A stretch of DNA of 64,000 nucleotides from Chloroflexota bacterium. Lineage in GTDB: Bacteria; Chloroflexota; Dehalococcoidia; Lucifugimonadales; JADFKI01. A model generated the notes under the pieces. That model was not told the origin of the DNA. It saw nothing but the letters and a program-made list of their open reading frames with translations, and ran no database searches. The translations under genes and the position numbers were made by a program. Each line of letters opens with the position of its first letter. Positions within the stretch are counted from its first letter, which is position 1. The stretch lies in the NCBI GenBank assembly GCA_009840355.1, contig VXNZ01000009.1:62001-126000 (forward strand). Direction: 5' to 3'. Positions 35,054 to 43,976 of this stretch are shown here, piece by piece.

Positions 35054-35965
35054 TTGAATAACTCGCGTTGTCACTTTACAGTTCGTGCTGTTTTTCAGGT
35101 TGCCATAATCTTCCTAATGTTGTCTTGTAGCAGTCCCGCGCAACCCGTCGTCGCCCCTACCCCAACCACCGCACCCGAAACCCTGCGCCTAGCCTTCGCT
35201 TCCAGCGATCTCGCCGTGGGCGGCAACCGCGTGGTGTTCGGCGTGATTGACACGGCGACGGGTCCGGTGCGTGATGCTTCAGTGCAAGTATCCACATTCT
35301 TTCTGCCGCCGGATGGTGGGCAGGAAGGTCCCGTAGAAGTGGTGGACGCGGTGTTTCGAGCTTGGCCGGTTACGCCGCGCGGCGTGTTTACGACACGGCT
35401 GAACTTCGACCGCGCGGGCGAATGGGGCATCGGCGCGGTGATTACGGACGCGGACGGCAATGAACGCACGGCGACTGCGCGTGTGCTGGTGAACGATGCG
35501 AGTGCCACGCCTGCGCTTGGGACTGCCGCGCCGCGCAGCATCAGCAAGACGCTCGCGTATGCAGGAGATTTCGAGCGCCTGACGACCGACTTTGAGCCGG
35601 ACGCCGACCTGTACTCGATGACCATCGCGGATGCGCTCGACACGGGCAAGCCGCTGATGGTCGTATTCTCCACGCCCGCGTACTGCCAGACAGCGACTTG
35701 CGGGCCGCAGCTCGATGTCATCAAGGATGTCAAGGCGGACTACGCGGACACGATGAATTTCATCCATGTGGAAGTGTACGATAATCCGCACGAGATCGAA
35801 GGCGACCTGACGAACGCGGTTATATCGCCGACGGTCGAAGAATGGGGGCTGCCCAGCGAGCCATGGACATTCATCATCGATGGCGATGGCGTGATACGCG
35901 CGAAGTTCGAGGCGTTCACCACGCGCGCGGAGTTGGACGAGGCGCTGGCGCTTGTAATTAATTAA
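35054..35965 (+). CDS. exported thioredoxin-fold lipoprotein with Ig-like N-domain
   Basis: A 303-residue lipoprotein: signal AIIFLMLSCSS (lipid Cys25), a beta-rich YtkA/FixH-like domain (about 40-150; RLAFASSDLAVGGNRVVFGVID, later GEWGIGAVITDADGNERTATARV), then a thioredoxin-like domain (about 165-303). The redox site is TPAYCQTATCGPQ, Cys211 and Cys216 (CxxxxC, longer than the CxxC of thioredoxin or CxxxC of Sco). It may reduce, or deliver copper to, an extracytoplasmic target. It precedes the His-rich and CopCD genes in the same direction. TTG start; no good Shine-Dalgarno. Confidence 0.78.
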   Translation: MNNSRCHFTVRAVFQVAIIFLMLSCSSPAQPVVAPTPTTAPETLRLAFASSDLAVGGNRVVFGVIDTATGPVRDASVQVSTFFLPPDGGQEGPVEVVDAVFRAWPVTPRGVFTTRLNFDRAGEWGIGAVITDADGNERTATARVLVNDASATPALGTAAPRSISKTLAYAGDFERLTTDFEPDADLYSMTIADALDTGKPLMVVFSTPAYCQTATCGPQLDVIKDVKADYADTMNFIHVEVYDNPHEIEGDLTNAVISPTVEEWGLPSEPWTFIIDGDGVIRAKFEAFTTRAELDEALALVIN

Positions 35966-36177
35966 CAGGATGTACGATACAGGGGCTTTTGGGTTTTCTC
36001 GCCTAATAGTCCTTTTCTGTTTGCCCCCTGCTTTCACAGGGGCAGGCTCTGAGCGTTTCCAAGGCGGATACGCAGGTTTGCGCCCTCGTGGTTCAACAGG
36101 CTCACCACGAACGGATTGTGGGCAACTCACTATAACCGAAATGCCCTGCGAAAAGCCCTGATTGAGGGACTTTCGGC

Positions 36178-36273
36178 TGTCACCCTGAACGGAGTGAAGG
36201 GTCTAAAATCTAGGCAAAAATAAGGTCTGCCACCAGTCAGCGCTTTCAGATTCTCGCTGCGCTCGAAATGACA
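36178..36273. repeat. family A inverted repeat copy A6
   Basis: The left end TGTCACCCTGAACGGAGTGA with AGGGTCTAAAAT and right end TTCAGATTCTCGCTGCG then CTCGAAATGACA are imperfect inverted repeats. The rest of the 380-bp gap 35966-36345 holds AACAGGATGTACGATACAGG (short motif) and a 63-codon frame at 35970-36161 that does not look coding. Confidence 0.7.
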
Positions 36274-36327
36274 AGAATAACCGAGATGCACCCAATGGGG
36301 AGATATAGGATGGTGTAGGCGGCGGCG

Positions 36328-36336
36328 TGCTATAAT
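36328..36336 (+). promoter_or_regulatory. consensus extended -10 promoter immediately before the His-rich protein
   Basis: TGcTATAAT is a perfect extended -10. A transcript starting 7 bases on would begin 3 bases before the ATG at 36346, so the message would be leaderless. Confidence 0.55.
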
Positions 36337-36345
36337 CGGGGTGCT

Positions 36346-36750
36346 ATGAGGTATAGAAAGGCAATCAGGAGCATTGGCTCGGTGTTCGCGCTTGTGGCGG
36401 TCGCGGCAATTCTCGCGCCATTGGCGGGACCGGCGCTCGACCACCACTTCGCAGAGCGGCAGCCCGGACACCTGCATTTCGGCGCGGTCGGCGAGCATAT
36501 CCATGCCTTCGAGTCGGCGTTCCACTATCATCCACGCCCGCGCAAAGCGCCGAGCGGCGACACGCCCATCGCGCTGTACAAGAGCGAAGCGGGGATCGCG
36601 GCGACCATCGTGGCATCGCACATGGACGTGGACGCTGCGGCGCTGCGGCAGTACCAGCCAACCTCCGTCTTTATACTTCCGCCGGCGCAGAACGCAGCCG
36701 CGCGGCAGCATATCCCCCATATTCCGCATAGACCACCTGCGCTCGTTTGA
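36346..36750 (+). CDS. exported His-rich small protein
   Basis: A 134-residue protein with an N-terminal signal/anchor (about 10-30; SVFALVAVAAILAPLAGPAL) and a mature part with about 12 His. Four close pairs lie near the start (DHHF, GHLHF, EHIHA, FHYHP) and three more form HIPHIPH near the C-terminus. This spacing suggests a metal-binding surface outside the membrane. No known family. It is the first gene of the collinear series ending at 43543. Confidence 0.68.
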   Translation: MRYRKAIRSIGSVFALVAVAAILAPLAGPALDHHFAERQPGHLHFGAVGEHIHAFESAFHYHPRPRKAPSGDTPIALYKSEAGIAATIVASHMDVDAAALRQYQPTSVFILPPAQNAAARQHIPHIPHRPPALV

Positions 36751-36852
36751 CGGCAGCTTTTGCCGATTTCCTTCTTGATTAACATCCGTCAACGAATGCC
36801 GGCGGCTACGAATACGCAGCGATTTCATTTCGTACAAGGGGAGGCATATCTT

Positions 36853-36887
36853 GCCCTCTCTCTAACCTTCCCCCTCAAGGGGAATGG
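36853..36887 (+). repeat. family B repeat copy B7 (short)
   Basis: CTCTAACCTTCCCCCTCAAG followed by a GGGG arm, oriented toward the next gene; its last bases include that gene's first ATG. Confidence 0.6.
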
Positions 36888-37621
36888 AGTGTTCGCAAAA
36901 CCGTCCGGAGCAGCGTGAGGTTCTGCCTGATTTGCCAAATCAAATGGTTCGGATAGCCGTCGTAGGCGCATTCCTTATATGCTTATCGTTGGTCGCGGCT
37001 GTGCATATTGCCGCGTCTCAGGTGTCCGCAAATGGGCGCGTCGTGGAGTTCGACCGCCGCATTGCAGGCGAATACGAGATTGCGCTCGGCAAGATTCCGC
37101 CATCGCCTATCGTGGGTAATTTCTACCTGTCCATCCTGCTCACCGAGACCGCGACCGAGACGCCCGTGCTAGGCGCGGATGTGGTCGTAACTGCGGTGGC
37201 CCCCATCCCTGTGGACGAATCAGGCACGCCGATAGATGCGGCGCAGACTAATGCGACACCGGCAAACGCGACAGTGGCAAGCGTATCGCAGTCAAGTCAA
37301 GCGGAATCCGCACAGGATGAAGCGGGGCAACCGGAGATTGGACCGATTACTGTTAACCCTGACCCGGATTCGGAGAACTACCCCGGCTATTACGACACCG
37401 AGCAGCCCATCGTGCTGGATAGGACGGGCTTGTGGATGTTCACTGTGAGCGTGGATAGCCCGACGGCAGGCGCGGCGACGGCGGATTTCCCTGTCGAGGT
37501 AACCACGCCGAACCCATTGACCGGCATCGTAACGCTCGTCGCGCTGATGGCGTTCATTGTGGTGGTCGCGCTCGCGGTGCGGATGTACATCAGGGAGAGG
37601 CGCAGGAGCAGGTCGTCCTGA
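36884..37621 (+). CDS. membrane protein with extracytoplasmic FixH/YtkA-like domain
   Basis: A 245-residue protein with membrane helices at about 22-44 (VRIAVVGAFLICLSLVAAVHIAA) and 213-235 (LTGIVTLVALMAFIVVVALAVRM), and the domain between them outside. That domain has the beta-strand outline of YtkA/FixH-type proteins (EYEIALGKIPPSPIVGNFYLSILLTE, DRTGLWMFTVSVDSP) interrupted by a Thr/Gln/Ser linker. Such domains occur with CopC and oxidase-assembly genes. The first ATG lies in repeat B7; an ATG at 36944 just before the first helix is an equally likely start. Confidence 0.7.
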   Translation: MECSQNRPEQREVLPDLPNQMVRIAVVGAFLICLSLVAAVHIAASQVSANGRVVEFDRRIAGEYEIALGKIPPSPIVGNFYLSILLTETATETPVLGADVVVTAVAPIPVDESGTPIDAAQTNATPANATVASVSQSSQAESAQDEAGQPEIGPITVNPDPDSENYPGYYDTEQPIVLDRTGLWMFTVSVDSPTAGAATADFPVEVTTPNPLTGIVTLVALMAFIVVVALAVRMYIRERRRSRSS

Positions 37622-37661
37622 CGCATTCGGATTGCAGACAGAACGAATTGGAGGGACATCC

Positions 37662-39185
37662 GTGACGAAGAAACTCTTGCCCGCTTTGGCGGCACTACTC
37701 TTTCTCGCGCTGTCGCTGGGAACGGCGCTGGCGCACGAATCGCGTGAAGACGAAGTCGAGGGCTTTAACTTTGTCGTCGGTTTTCTCGTCGAACCCGCAT
37801 ACGAAGGCTTGCTGAATGGCGTGTCGCTGCGGGTTACAAAGCCGGCGGAAGAAGACGCGCACGACCATTCCGCGCACGACCACGGGGAAGATGTGCATGA
37901 AGAAGCATCTGAAGACGACCACGCTGACCACGATCACTCGGCGCACGACCATGACGCGATAGAATCCTCTGTGCCTATCAGCGTACAGATGGTTGCCAAT
38001 GTCGAAGACGATGGCGGCGTGAACATCAGCCTGACGGCGGACGGATTTCGCTGGACGCCCGAGAATGTGGACGGCGCGAATGTCGATGGCGAAGGGCACG
38101 GGCATGTCTATGTGGACGGGGTGAAGGTCGGCCGAATGTACGGTCCACACTACCACTTGACAGGCTTGGAACCGGGCGAGCGCGAATTGCGCGTTACGCT
38201 GAATGCGAACGCGCATAACGAGATGACCTACAACGGCGAGCATCTTGAAGCAATCGAGACGATAACCGTGCCGGAGGCATCACATTCGCATGGCATGGGA
38301 ATCGGACATGCGGCGCCGGTGGACGCGGATTCCGCGATGTCGGTCGATGTGAACGCGCCCGCTGAAGCCGACGGAGCGTTCAATTTGCAGATTGTGCCTC
38401 GCGGGTTCACATTCGCGCCACAGAGCATTGGCGGCACGCACAAGTCCGGCGAGGGCTACGCTGTTGTGAGCGTGAACGGCGAAGACTACACGCGGATGTA
38501 CACTGATTGGATTCAAGTGGGCGACCTTGGCGAGGGCACGCACGCGATTGAGGTGCGGCTCGTGTCCAACGACCACTTCCCATACGCGTGGGACGGCGAT
38601 ACCGTGAAGGCGTCAACGACAGTGCATGTACACGCCGCCGAAGTCGCGCATGCCGCGATGGAATCCGAAGTCGCCGCGCCTGAAGACGACCATCATGCAG
38701 AGCCTGTGCCGGTCGAGGGCATAGAGCAGACTTTGCTGGTCGAGGTTACGCACATACCGACGGGCGCATCGCGCGTGATGACGCTGCACGCGGAGTTTGA
38801 CAAGCCCGGCTACTACAAGGCAAATTTCATCCCGACCGCATCGGGGCAGTACGCGTTCCACTTCAAAGGGAAGATAGAAGGCGTGCCGATTGACGAGCGC
38901 TTCGAGTCGGGCCCCGGCAGGTTCGACGATGTGCAGCCCGCGACAGACTTGCAGTTCCCGGTCAGCGCGGCATCGACCCGCGAGTTAGAGTCCGCAGTTC
39001 GCGGCGCGCTAGACTCCGCGCAGCAAGCGCAAGATGCAGCCCTGCGAATCGAGGCAGCCGCGATGGATGCGCAGAACGGCATCGTCCGCGCAACTACGAT
39101 GGCGATGGTTGGCATAGCGGTCGGCGCGGTTGGTATTGTGGTAGGCGTGGTCGGGGCGTTTGCGGCGCTGCGGCGGAGGAATTAG
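37662..39185 (+). CDS. large exported His/Asp-rich protein with C-terminal anchor
   Basis: A 507-residue secreted protein. Signal peptide 1-25 (LLPALAALLFLALSLGTALAHE), a beta domain (EGFNFVVGFLVEPAYEGLLNGVSLRV), then a His/Asp/Glu tract with two HDHSAHDH-like copies (about 68-107), two related beta-sandwich parts (SLTADGFRWTPENVDG and LQIVPRGFTFAPQSIGG), a YtkA-like segment with VEVTHIPTGASRVMTLHAEFDKPGYYKANF, and a C-terminal membrane helix. GGAGG 7 bases before the GTG at 37662 fixes the start. It probably binds copper or another soft metal and is anchored in the membrane. Confidence 0.75.
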   Translation: MTKKLLPALAALLFLALSLGTALAHESREDEVEGFNFVVGFLVEPAYEGLLNGVSLRVTKPAEEDAHDHSAHDHGEDVHEEASEDDHADHDHSAHDHDAIESSVPISVQMVANVEDDGGVNISLTADGFRWTPENVDGANVDGEGHGHVYVDGVKVGRMYGPHYHLTGLEPGERELRVTLNANAHNEMTYNGEHLEAIETITVPEASHSHGMGIGHAAPVDADSAMSVDVNAPAEADGAFNLQIVPRGFTFAPQSIGGTHKSGEGYAVVSVNGEDYTRMYTDWIQVGDLGEGTHAIEVRLVSNDHFPYAWDGDTVKASTTVHVHAAEVAHAAMESEVAAPEDDHHAEPVPVEGIEQTLLVEVTHIPTGASRVMTLHAEFDKPGYYKANFIPTASGQYAFHFKGKIEGVPIDERFESGPGRFDDVQPATDLQFPVSAASTRELESAVRGALDSAQQAQDAALRIEAAAMDAQNGIVRATTMAMVGIAVGAVGIVVGVVGAFAALRRRN

Positions 39186-39293
39186 CAATTGATGATGCAG
39201 TGATGTGATGTGGGTGGAAGATTGCTTGTGTAGCGCCGGCTTCGACTGGCTTGCGGCGGTCTTTCATCCCCCTTCCTGCTCTTCCCTTATCGT

Positions 39294-39372
39294 TGTCATT
39301 CCAAAACGCAGTGAGGAATCTAAAATTATGGATAGCAACGAATTCAGATTTCCCGCTTCACTCGAAATGACA
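39294..39372. repeat. family A inverted repeat copy A7
   Basis: The left end TGTCATTCCAAAACGCAGTG with AGGAATCTAAAATT and right end TTCAGATTTCCCGCTTCACT then CGAAATGACA. It lies in the 267-bp gap before the CopCD fusion, where I see no gene. Confidence 0.72.
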
Positions 39373-39452
39373 GTCAACGGATGCGCGAGATTGTGGATAT
39401 TGCCGCTTTGAATTGGGAATTGGACGCATTTCGTGGTGGAATGTAGTGAGTA

Positions 39453-41750
39453 ATGAGTAGCATCATTCGCTTGAAGTTTGGGCTGGCGCTGGTTTTGGCT
39501 TGCGTTGTTGGGCTTGCGGTGCAATCGCAGGTCGTAGAGGCGCATGCTAATCTGGTGCGCTCGGAGCCGGCGGGTAATTCGACGCTGGATGTAGCGCCGG
39601 AGCGGGTTGTCATCTGGTTCACGGAGCCGATGGAACCGGACTTTAGCGAGATTCGCGTGCTGAACAGCGCGGGCGTGCGCGTGGATGGCAAAGACAGCGT
39701 GGTTGATGCCAACGATTCGACGATTATGTCCGTCAGCCTATCGCAACTGCCCGACGGCACTTACACGGTCGCTTGGCGCAATCTTTCCACCGTTGACGGG
39801 CATACTTTGCGCGGATCGTTCGTGTTCTCGGTGGGCGAGCCAATAACCGCGAGCGCGATGTCTCCGGACAATGCCGAACAGCCGTTGCTGCAATCGCCGG
39901 AAGATCCATTCATTCGCTGGATCGTGCTGCTGAGCGTGCTGACGCTGACCGGCGGGCTGGTCTTCGAGCTGCTGGTGTCCGCGCCGGTGCTTGTCGCTGC
40001 CGGTACGCGATCGCCACTCGGCAGATTGCGCCCGCGCCTTCGGTCGCGCTCTCAGCGACTGATGTGGCTTGCCCTCATCGCGTTTCTAGGCGCGTCCGTG
40101 GTGCAGTTGCTTGTGCAAGCCGCCACGGCATTCGGCATCGAACCTGCTGCAGCGATTGGCGCGCCTGCCATCGAACTGGTGCAGAACACCGATTGGGGCA
40201 GGGTCTGGATGTACCGCGCAGGGCTTGGCGTTGTCGTGGCGGCGCTGTTCTTGCTGCCGCTTGTCGTGCAATTCCTGCGCGGACATGTGCAGGCACGGCT
40301 GATAAACATAGTGCTGCTGCTTGCGCTTCTTGCATCGTTGGGCATACTGCTGACTATAAGCCTGACAAGCCACGCAGCCGCCACGCTGGGGATAGCCCGA
40401 TACGCGCTGCTCAACGATGTGCTGCATCTGACGGCGTCCGCAGTGTGGGTCGGCGGGCTGATGCAGTTGATAGCGAACACGCCGCTGTTCATCGGCGGCA
40501 TATCGGAGACGGCACGGCGCACTGCCCTATCGCGGATTTTGCGGCGATTCTCCGCGGCAGCCGCGCTCAGCGTCATCGTGCTGGGCATCACCGGCGTGTA
40601 CAGCGCCTGGGCGCAGGTAACCGAGTTCGCTGCGCTCGCGACGCCATACGGCAGCGCGCTCACGGCGAAAGTTGCGATTGTCGCTGCGCTGCTGCTGGTC
40701 GGCGCGGTCAACCTGATATGGGTCGTGCCCCGACTTCGCAGCAACAGCCGCGCCGCAATCTGGCTGCGGCGCACCGTCATAGCGGAGATTGTGCTTGCCA
40801 CGCTGGTGTTGCTGGTCGTTGGCTTCCTGACGGCTCTTGAACCGGCGCGGCAGGTGGCGTCACGTATGCTCGCGTCTGAACAGCAGGGATTGGATTTTGC
40901 GGACACGGCGGACGGCACTGAAATATTGCTGAACATCTATCCTGCAAGTGTGGGGCAAAACACCTTCACCATCAGCTTGACCGACCGCTTGGGCGAGCCG
41001 ATAGACGACGCGACCGATGTGCGGCTGCGCGTGTCGTATCTCGATGCCGATTTAGGCGAGGCGTCGGTGCCTGCCGAGAATATCGGCGGTGGTGAATACA
41101 TTCTCTCGGATAGCCTAATCAGCATCGCCGGAGCGTATCAGGCGGAGATTCTTGTGCAGCGGCCGGACGCATTCGACGCGCGCGCCGCATTCCGTTTCGA
41201 GCTAGGCACAGCAGCCGGCAACGCAGGCGGCGCGGCGGCGATCGCGCCCGATACGGCGCGAGGCAGCTTGTACCTTGCCATAGTCTTGGGCATATTGGGC
41301 TTCGTGTTCCTCGCGGCGGGCATACCGATGGGCGGCTGGTACAACCGCACGGGCGCACTGACGATGGCTGTCGGCGCGGTGGCGTTCGTCATGGCGGCGT
41401 GGCTGCTCATAAGCGCGCAAGCGGCATCCGAAACGCAGGCAATCGTGCGCAACCCGATTCCGCCGACCGCAGACTCTGTGGCATCCGGGCGAGCCAACTA
41501 CGAACGCCACTGCATGACCTGCCACGGCGAGCATGGACTCGGTGACGGACCCGGAGGCATAGGCTTGGAGCCGCCGCCCGCAGACCTATCGATACATGTG
41601 CCTCTGCACGGCGACGCGGAATTGTTCCGCTTTGTCAGTGACGGCATCGAAGGCACATCCATGGTAGCGTTGAGCGACCGCCTGACCGAGGATGAGATAT
41701 GGCACATCATAAACTTCATCCGCGCGCAAGCCGACGAGCAAAATCGGTAA
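39453..41750 (+). CDS. CopC-CopD-YtkA-like-cytochrome c fusion protein
   Basis: A 765-residue multidomain membrane protein. Signal peptide to about 29, leaving His as first mature residue (EAHANLVRSEPAG), the CopC copper site. CopC domain about 30-128 (VVIWFTEPMEPDFSEIRVLN, WRNLSTVDGHTLRGSFVFSVG). CopD-type eight-helix region about 150-465. A YtkA-like beta domain about 485-590. Two more helices about 600-660. A C-terminal cytochrome c domain with CMTCH (687-691) and a later Met in SMVALSDRL. It may import copper and couple it to electron transfer. Confidence 0.85.
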   Translation: MSSIIRLKFGLALVLACVVGLAVQSQVVEAHANLVRSEPAGNSTLDVAPERVVIWFTEPMEPDFSEIRVLNSAGVRVDGKDSVVDANDSTIMSVSLSQLPDGTYTVAWRNLSTVDGHTLRGSFVFSVGEPITASAMSPDNAEQPLLQSPEDPFIRWIVLLSVLTLTGGLVFELLVSAPVLVAAGTRSPLGRLRPRLRSRSQRLMWLALIAFLGASVVQLLVQAATAFGIEPAAAIGAPAIELVQNTDWGRVWMYRAGLGVVVAALFLLPLVVQFLRGHVQARLINIVLLLALLASLGILLTISLTSHAAATLGIARYALLNDVLHLTASAVWVGGLMQLIANTPLFIGGISETARRTALSRILRRFSAAAALSVIVLGITGVYSAWAQVTEFAALATPYGSALTAKVAIVAALLLVGAVNLIWVVPRLRSNSRAAIWLRRTVIAEIVLATLVLLVVGFLTALEPARQVASRMLASEQQGLDFADTADGTEILLNIYPASVGQNTFTISLTDRLGEPIDDATDVRLRVSYLDADLGEASVPAENIGGGEYILSDSLISIAGAYQAEILVQRPDAFDARAAFRFELGTAAGNAGGAAAIAPDTARGSLYLAIVLGILGFVFLAAGIPMGGWYNRTGALTMAVGAVAFVMAAWLLISAQAASETQAIVRNPIPPTADSVASGRANYERHCMTCHGEHGLGDGPGGIGLEPPPADLSIHVPLHGDAELFRFVSDGIEGTSMVALSDRLTEDEIWHIINFIRAQADEQNR

Positions 41751-41803
41751 CTGACATCGCAACTAACATTGATATACGAGACGATTTCGCAAATCCCTAA
41801 TGT

Positions 41804-41891
41804 TGTCATTCCGAACGCAGTGAGGAATCTGAAATTCGTTGCATGCAAACCTGTTTCCGACTTTAGATTTCTCGCTTCACTCGAAATGACA
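41804..41891. repeat. family A inverted repeat copy A8
   Basis: TGTCATTCCGAACGCAGTGA with GGAATCTGAAATT on the left, and TTAGATTTCTCGCTTCACTC with GAAATGACA on the right. AAATGACAGGTATAAA occurs twice at the right border (41884 and 41905), a short local duplication. Confidence 0.74.
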
Positions 41892-41974
41892 GGTATAAAC
41901 CGCAAATGACAGGTATAAATTGCATTTGTGAATCGTCTTGATATACAGGATGGGCAGGATACTACACTTGCGCT

Positions 41975-43543
41975 ATGAATAAATTCCTTCACACTCTACT
42001 TGTCCTATCCATCCTGCTGTTCCTGTTAGCCCCCGTTCCCGTGTACGCGCACGCATTCGGGCAGCGGTATGATTTGCCGATACCACTGAGCTACTTTATG
42101 GCAGGCGCGGCGGCTACCGTGGCGCTGTCGTTCGTGGTCATCGGGCTGTTCCTGCGTGGTGGGAGCGCGGCGTATCGCTACCCGCGACTCAATCTGCTCG
42201 CGTTGCCGTTGCCCGGCGTGCGGCTGACTTCAAGAATCAAGGCGATGGTGGCGCGCGTGCTGTCGGTGTTGCTGCTTGCTCTGGTCTTCGCCGCGACACT
42301 GTTCGGCAGCGACAATCCGCTGGAAAACATCGCGCCTACCTTCATCTGGATAATCTGGTGGGTTGGGCTGGGTTACATATCCTCGCTGTTCGGCAACCTG
42401 TGGATGCTGATGAATCCGTGGAAGGCGCTGTTTGAGTTCGCCGAGTGGCTGCTGCAACGAGCAGGTGCGGGAATGCCCAAGCCGCGACCGTATCCGGAAG
42501 GCTGGGACATGCTGCCCGCGCTCTTCACATTCCTGATATTCGTCTGGCTGGAGAATGTGTATCCCGCTGCCATCGTGCCGGCGCATCTGGCGGTCATTAT
42601 CGTGTTGTATTCTGTGTACACATTCGGTGGCATGGTGCTGTTCGGCAAGCATGTTTGGCTGCGATACGGCGATCCGTTTTCGGTGCTGTTCGGCATATTC
42701 GCGCGATTCTCGCCGACGGAGGTGCGCGTCGTACGCGCCGATTGCGCCGGATGCAAGTCCGATAAGTCGAGCGGCAGCGTCGATGAGAATCGTGGCACTA
42801 GAGGATTTGCCGACGGGGACGGCTGCGTGGACTGCTATGAATACTTTGAACGCGCCGAACCGGAGCGACAGCAGTTCAATCTTCGTCCGTGGGCGGTGGG
42901 TCTGGTGCCGGCCGGTCGTGTGTCGTGGCAGGCTTGCGCTTTCGTGGTGCTCGCGCTCGCAGCCGTTTCGTTCGACGGCTTGCAGGAGACGACGAACTGG
43001 TTGGCGGTGCAGACAATCGGGCTGCGATTGCTCGGACCGGGCGGCGTGAGCGTAGTGGACACGCTAGGCGTAGTGCTGATACCGCTGCTGTTCCTTGGCA
43101 TATACCTGCTGTTTTGCATCGGCATACGGTCGCTGGGCGGCGAGCGCGAGTCGGTGACAGAAGTGGCACGCGCGTATGTCTATTCTCTGGTGCCGATTGC
43201 GCTGGCGTACAACATGGCGCACTTCCTGTCGCTGCTGCTGGTACAAGGGCAGCTCATCATCCCGCTCGCGTCCGACCCGTTCGGCTTCGGTTGGGACATC
43301 TTCGGCACTGCCGGCTATCGCATCGACCCAACCGTGATAAGCACAAAATTCGCGTGGATAGTGTCCATAGCGGCGATAGTCGTGGGGCACATCGTATCAG
43401 TTTATATCGCACACACGATAGCCATACGGCGCGCGCCCAGCCACAGATTGGCTCTGCGAGGGCAGTACCCGATGCTTGCGCTGATGGTCTTCTATACCGC
43501 CGTAAGTCTGTGGATAATCTCGCAGCCGATAGTGGCGGAGTAG
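41975..43543 (+). CDS. polytopic membrane protein with two CxxC pairs in a cytosolic or periplasmic loop
   Basis: A 522-residue protein with about 12 membrane helices. I do not recognise a named family. Between helices 7 and 8 lies a polar loop with DCAGCKSDK (Cys257, Cys260) and DGCVDCYEYFE (Cys284, Cys287), which could hold zinc or iron-sulfur or act as a redox switch. The N-terminus has a signal-like sequence ending VYAHAFGQRYDLP, giving a possible mature N-terminal His region as in CopC. It ends the collinear metal/redox series and may be the permease or sensor of the system. Confidence 0.7.
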   Translation: MNKFLHTLLVLSILLFLLAPVPVYAHAFGQRYDLPIPLSYFMAGAAATVALSFVVIGLFLRGGSAAYRYPRLNLLALPLPGVRLTSRIKAMVARVLSVLLLALVFAATLFGSDNPLENIAPTFIWIIWWVGLGYISSLFGNLWMLMNPWKALFEFAEWLLQRAGAGMPKPRPYPEGWDMLPALFTFLIFVWLENVYPAAIVPAHLAVIIVLYSVYTFGGMVLFGKHVWLRYGDPFSVLFGIFARFSPTEVRVVRADCAGCKSDKSSGSVDENRGTRGFADGDGCVDCYEYFERAEPERQQFNLRPWAVGLVPAGRVSWQACAFVVLALAAVSFDGLQETTNWLAVQTIGLRLLGPGGVSVVDTLGVVLIPLLFLGIYLLFCIGIRSLGGERESVTEVARAYVYSLVPIALAYNMAHFLSLLLVQGQLIIPLASDPFGFGWDIFGTAGYRIDPTVISTKFAWIVSIAAIVVGHIVSVYIAHTIAIRRAPSHRLALRGQYPMLALMVFYTAVSLWIISQPIVAE

Positions 43544-43553
43544 GAGCAAGTTC

Positions 43554-43976
43554 TCAGTCGTTCGACCATGGGTCGATGACATCAACGCCACAACCCTCGA
43601 AATCCCTCACATTTCTCGTTGCGACGCTCCAACCTATGGCGCGCGCAATCGCCGCTATCTGGCAATCGGAGTGCTTCACGGGCATTCCGGCGAAGCGTCG
43701 CGTGGCGGCTATCACCGCGTAAGCTTGGGCGGCAGCGCTGTCAAATGGAAGAATACGGCCCGCGAAGTCTTCCCCAATCGTTACTTCTATTGCGGAAAGT
43801 AGCCTTTCTCGCCGACGGCCCGCCGGAAGTAGCTCGACGCCGAATCGCAACTCCGCTTCCGTTATTGTGGAAAGGTACAAATCAGTCGGTATTTGTCTTG
43901 TCATCCATTCGATAACAGCATCGGATGGAGCCGGGCGCATCCATTCCGACACAACATTGGTGTCAAGAACAATCAT
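43554..43976 (-). CDS. FitB/VapC-type PIN toxin
   Basis: A 140-residue PIN-domain ribonuclease starting MIVLDTNVVSEWMRP (Asp4), with STITEAELRFGVELLP (Glu), VKHSDCQIAAIARAIG (Asp) and VATRNVRDFEGCGVDVIDPW, the typical FitB ending. The ATG at 43976 overlaps the antitoxin TGA (ATGA); an upstream frame extension of five codons is less likely. Confidence 0.9.
   Translation of the reverse strand: MIVLDTNVVSEWMRPAPSDAVIEWMTRQIPTDLYLSTITEAELRFGVELLPAGRRRERLLSAIEVTIGEDFAGRILPFDSAAAQAYAVIAATRRFAGMPVKHSDCQIAAIARAIGWSVATRNVRDFEGCGVDVIDPWSND

Noticed and set aside
35970-36161. 63-codon frame after the thioredoxin-fold gene
   Set aside because: Lies in a repeat-bearing gap, no ribosome site, and composition does not look coding.
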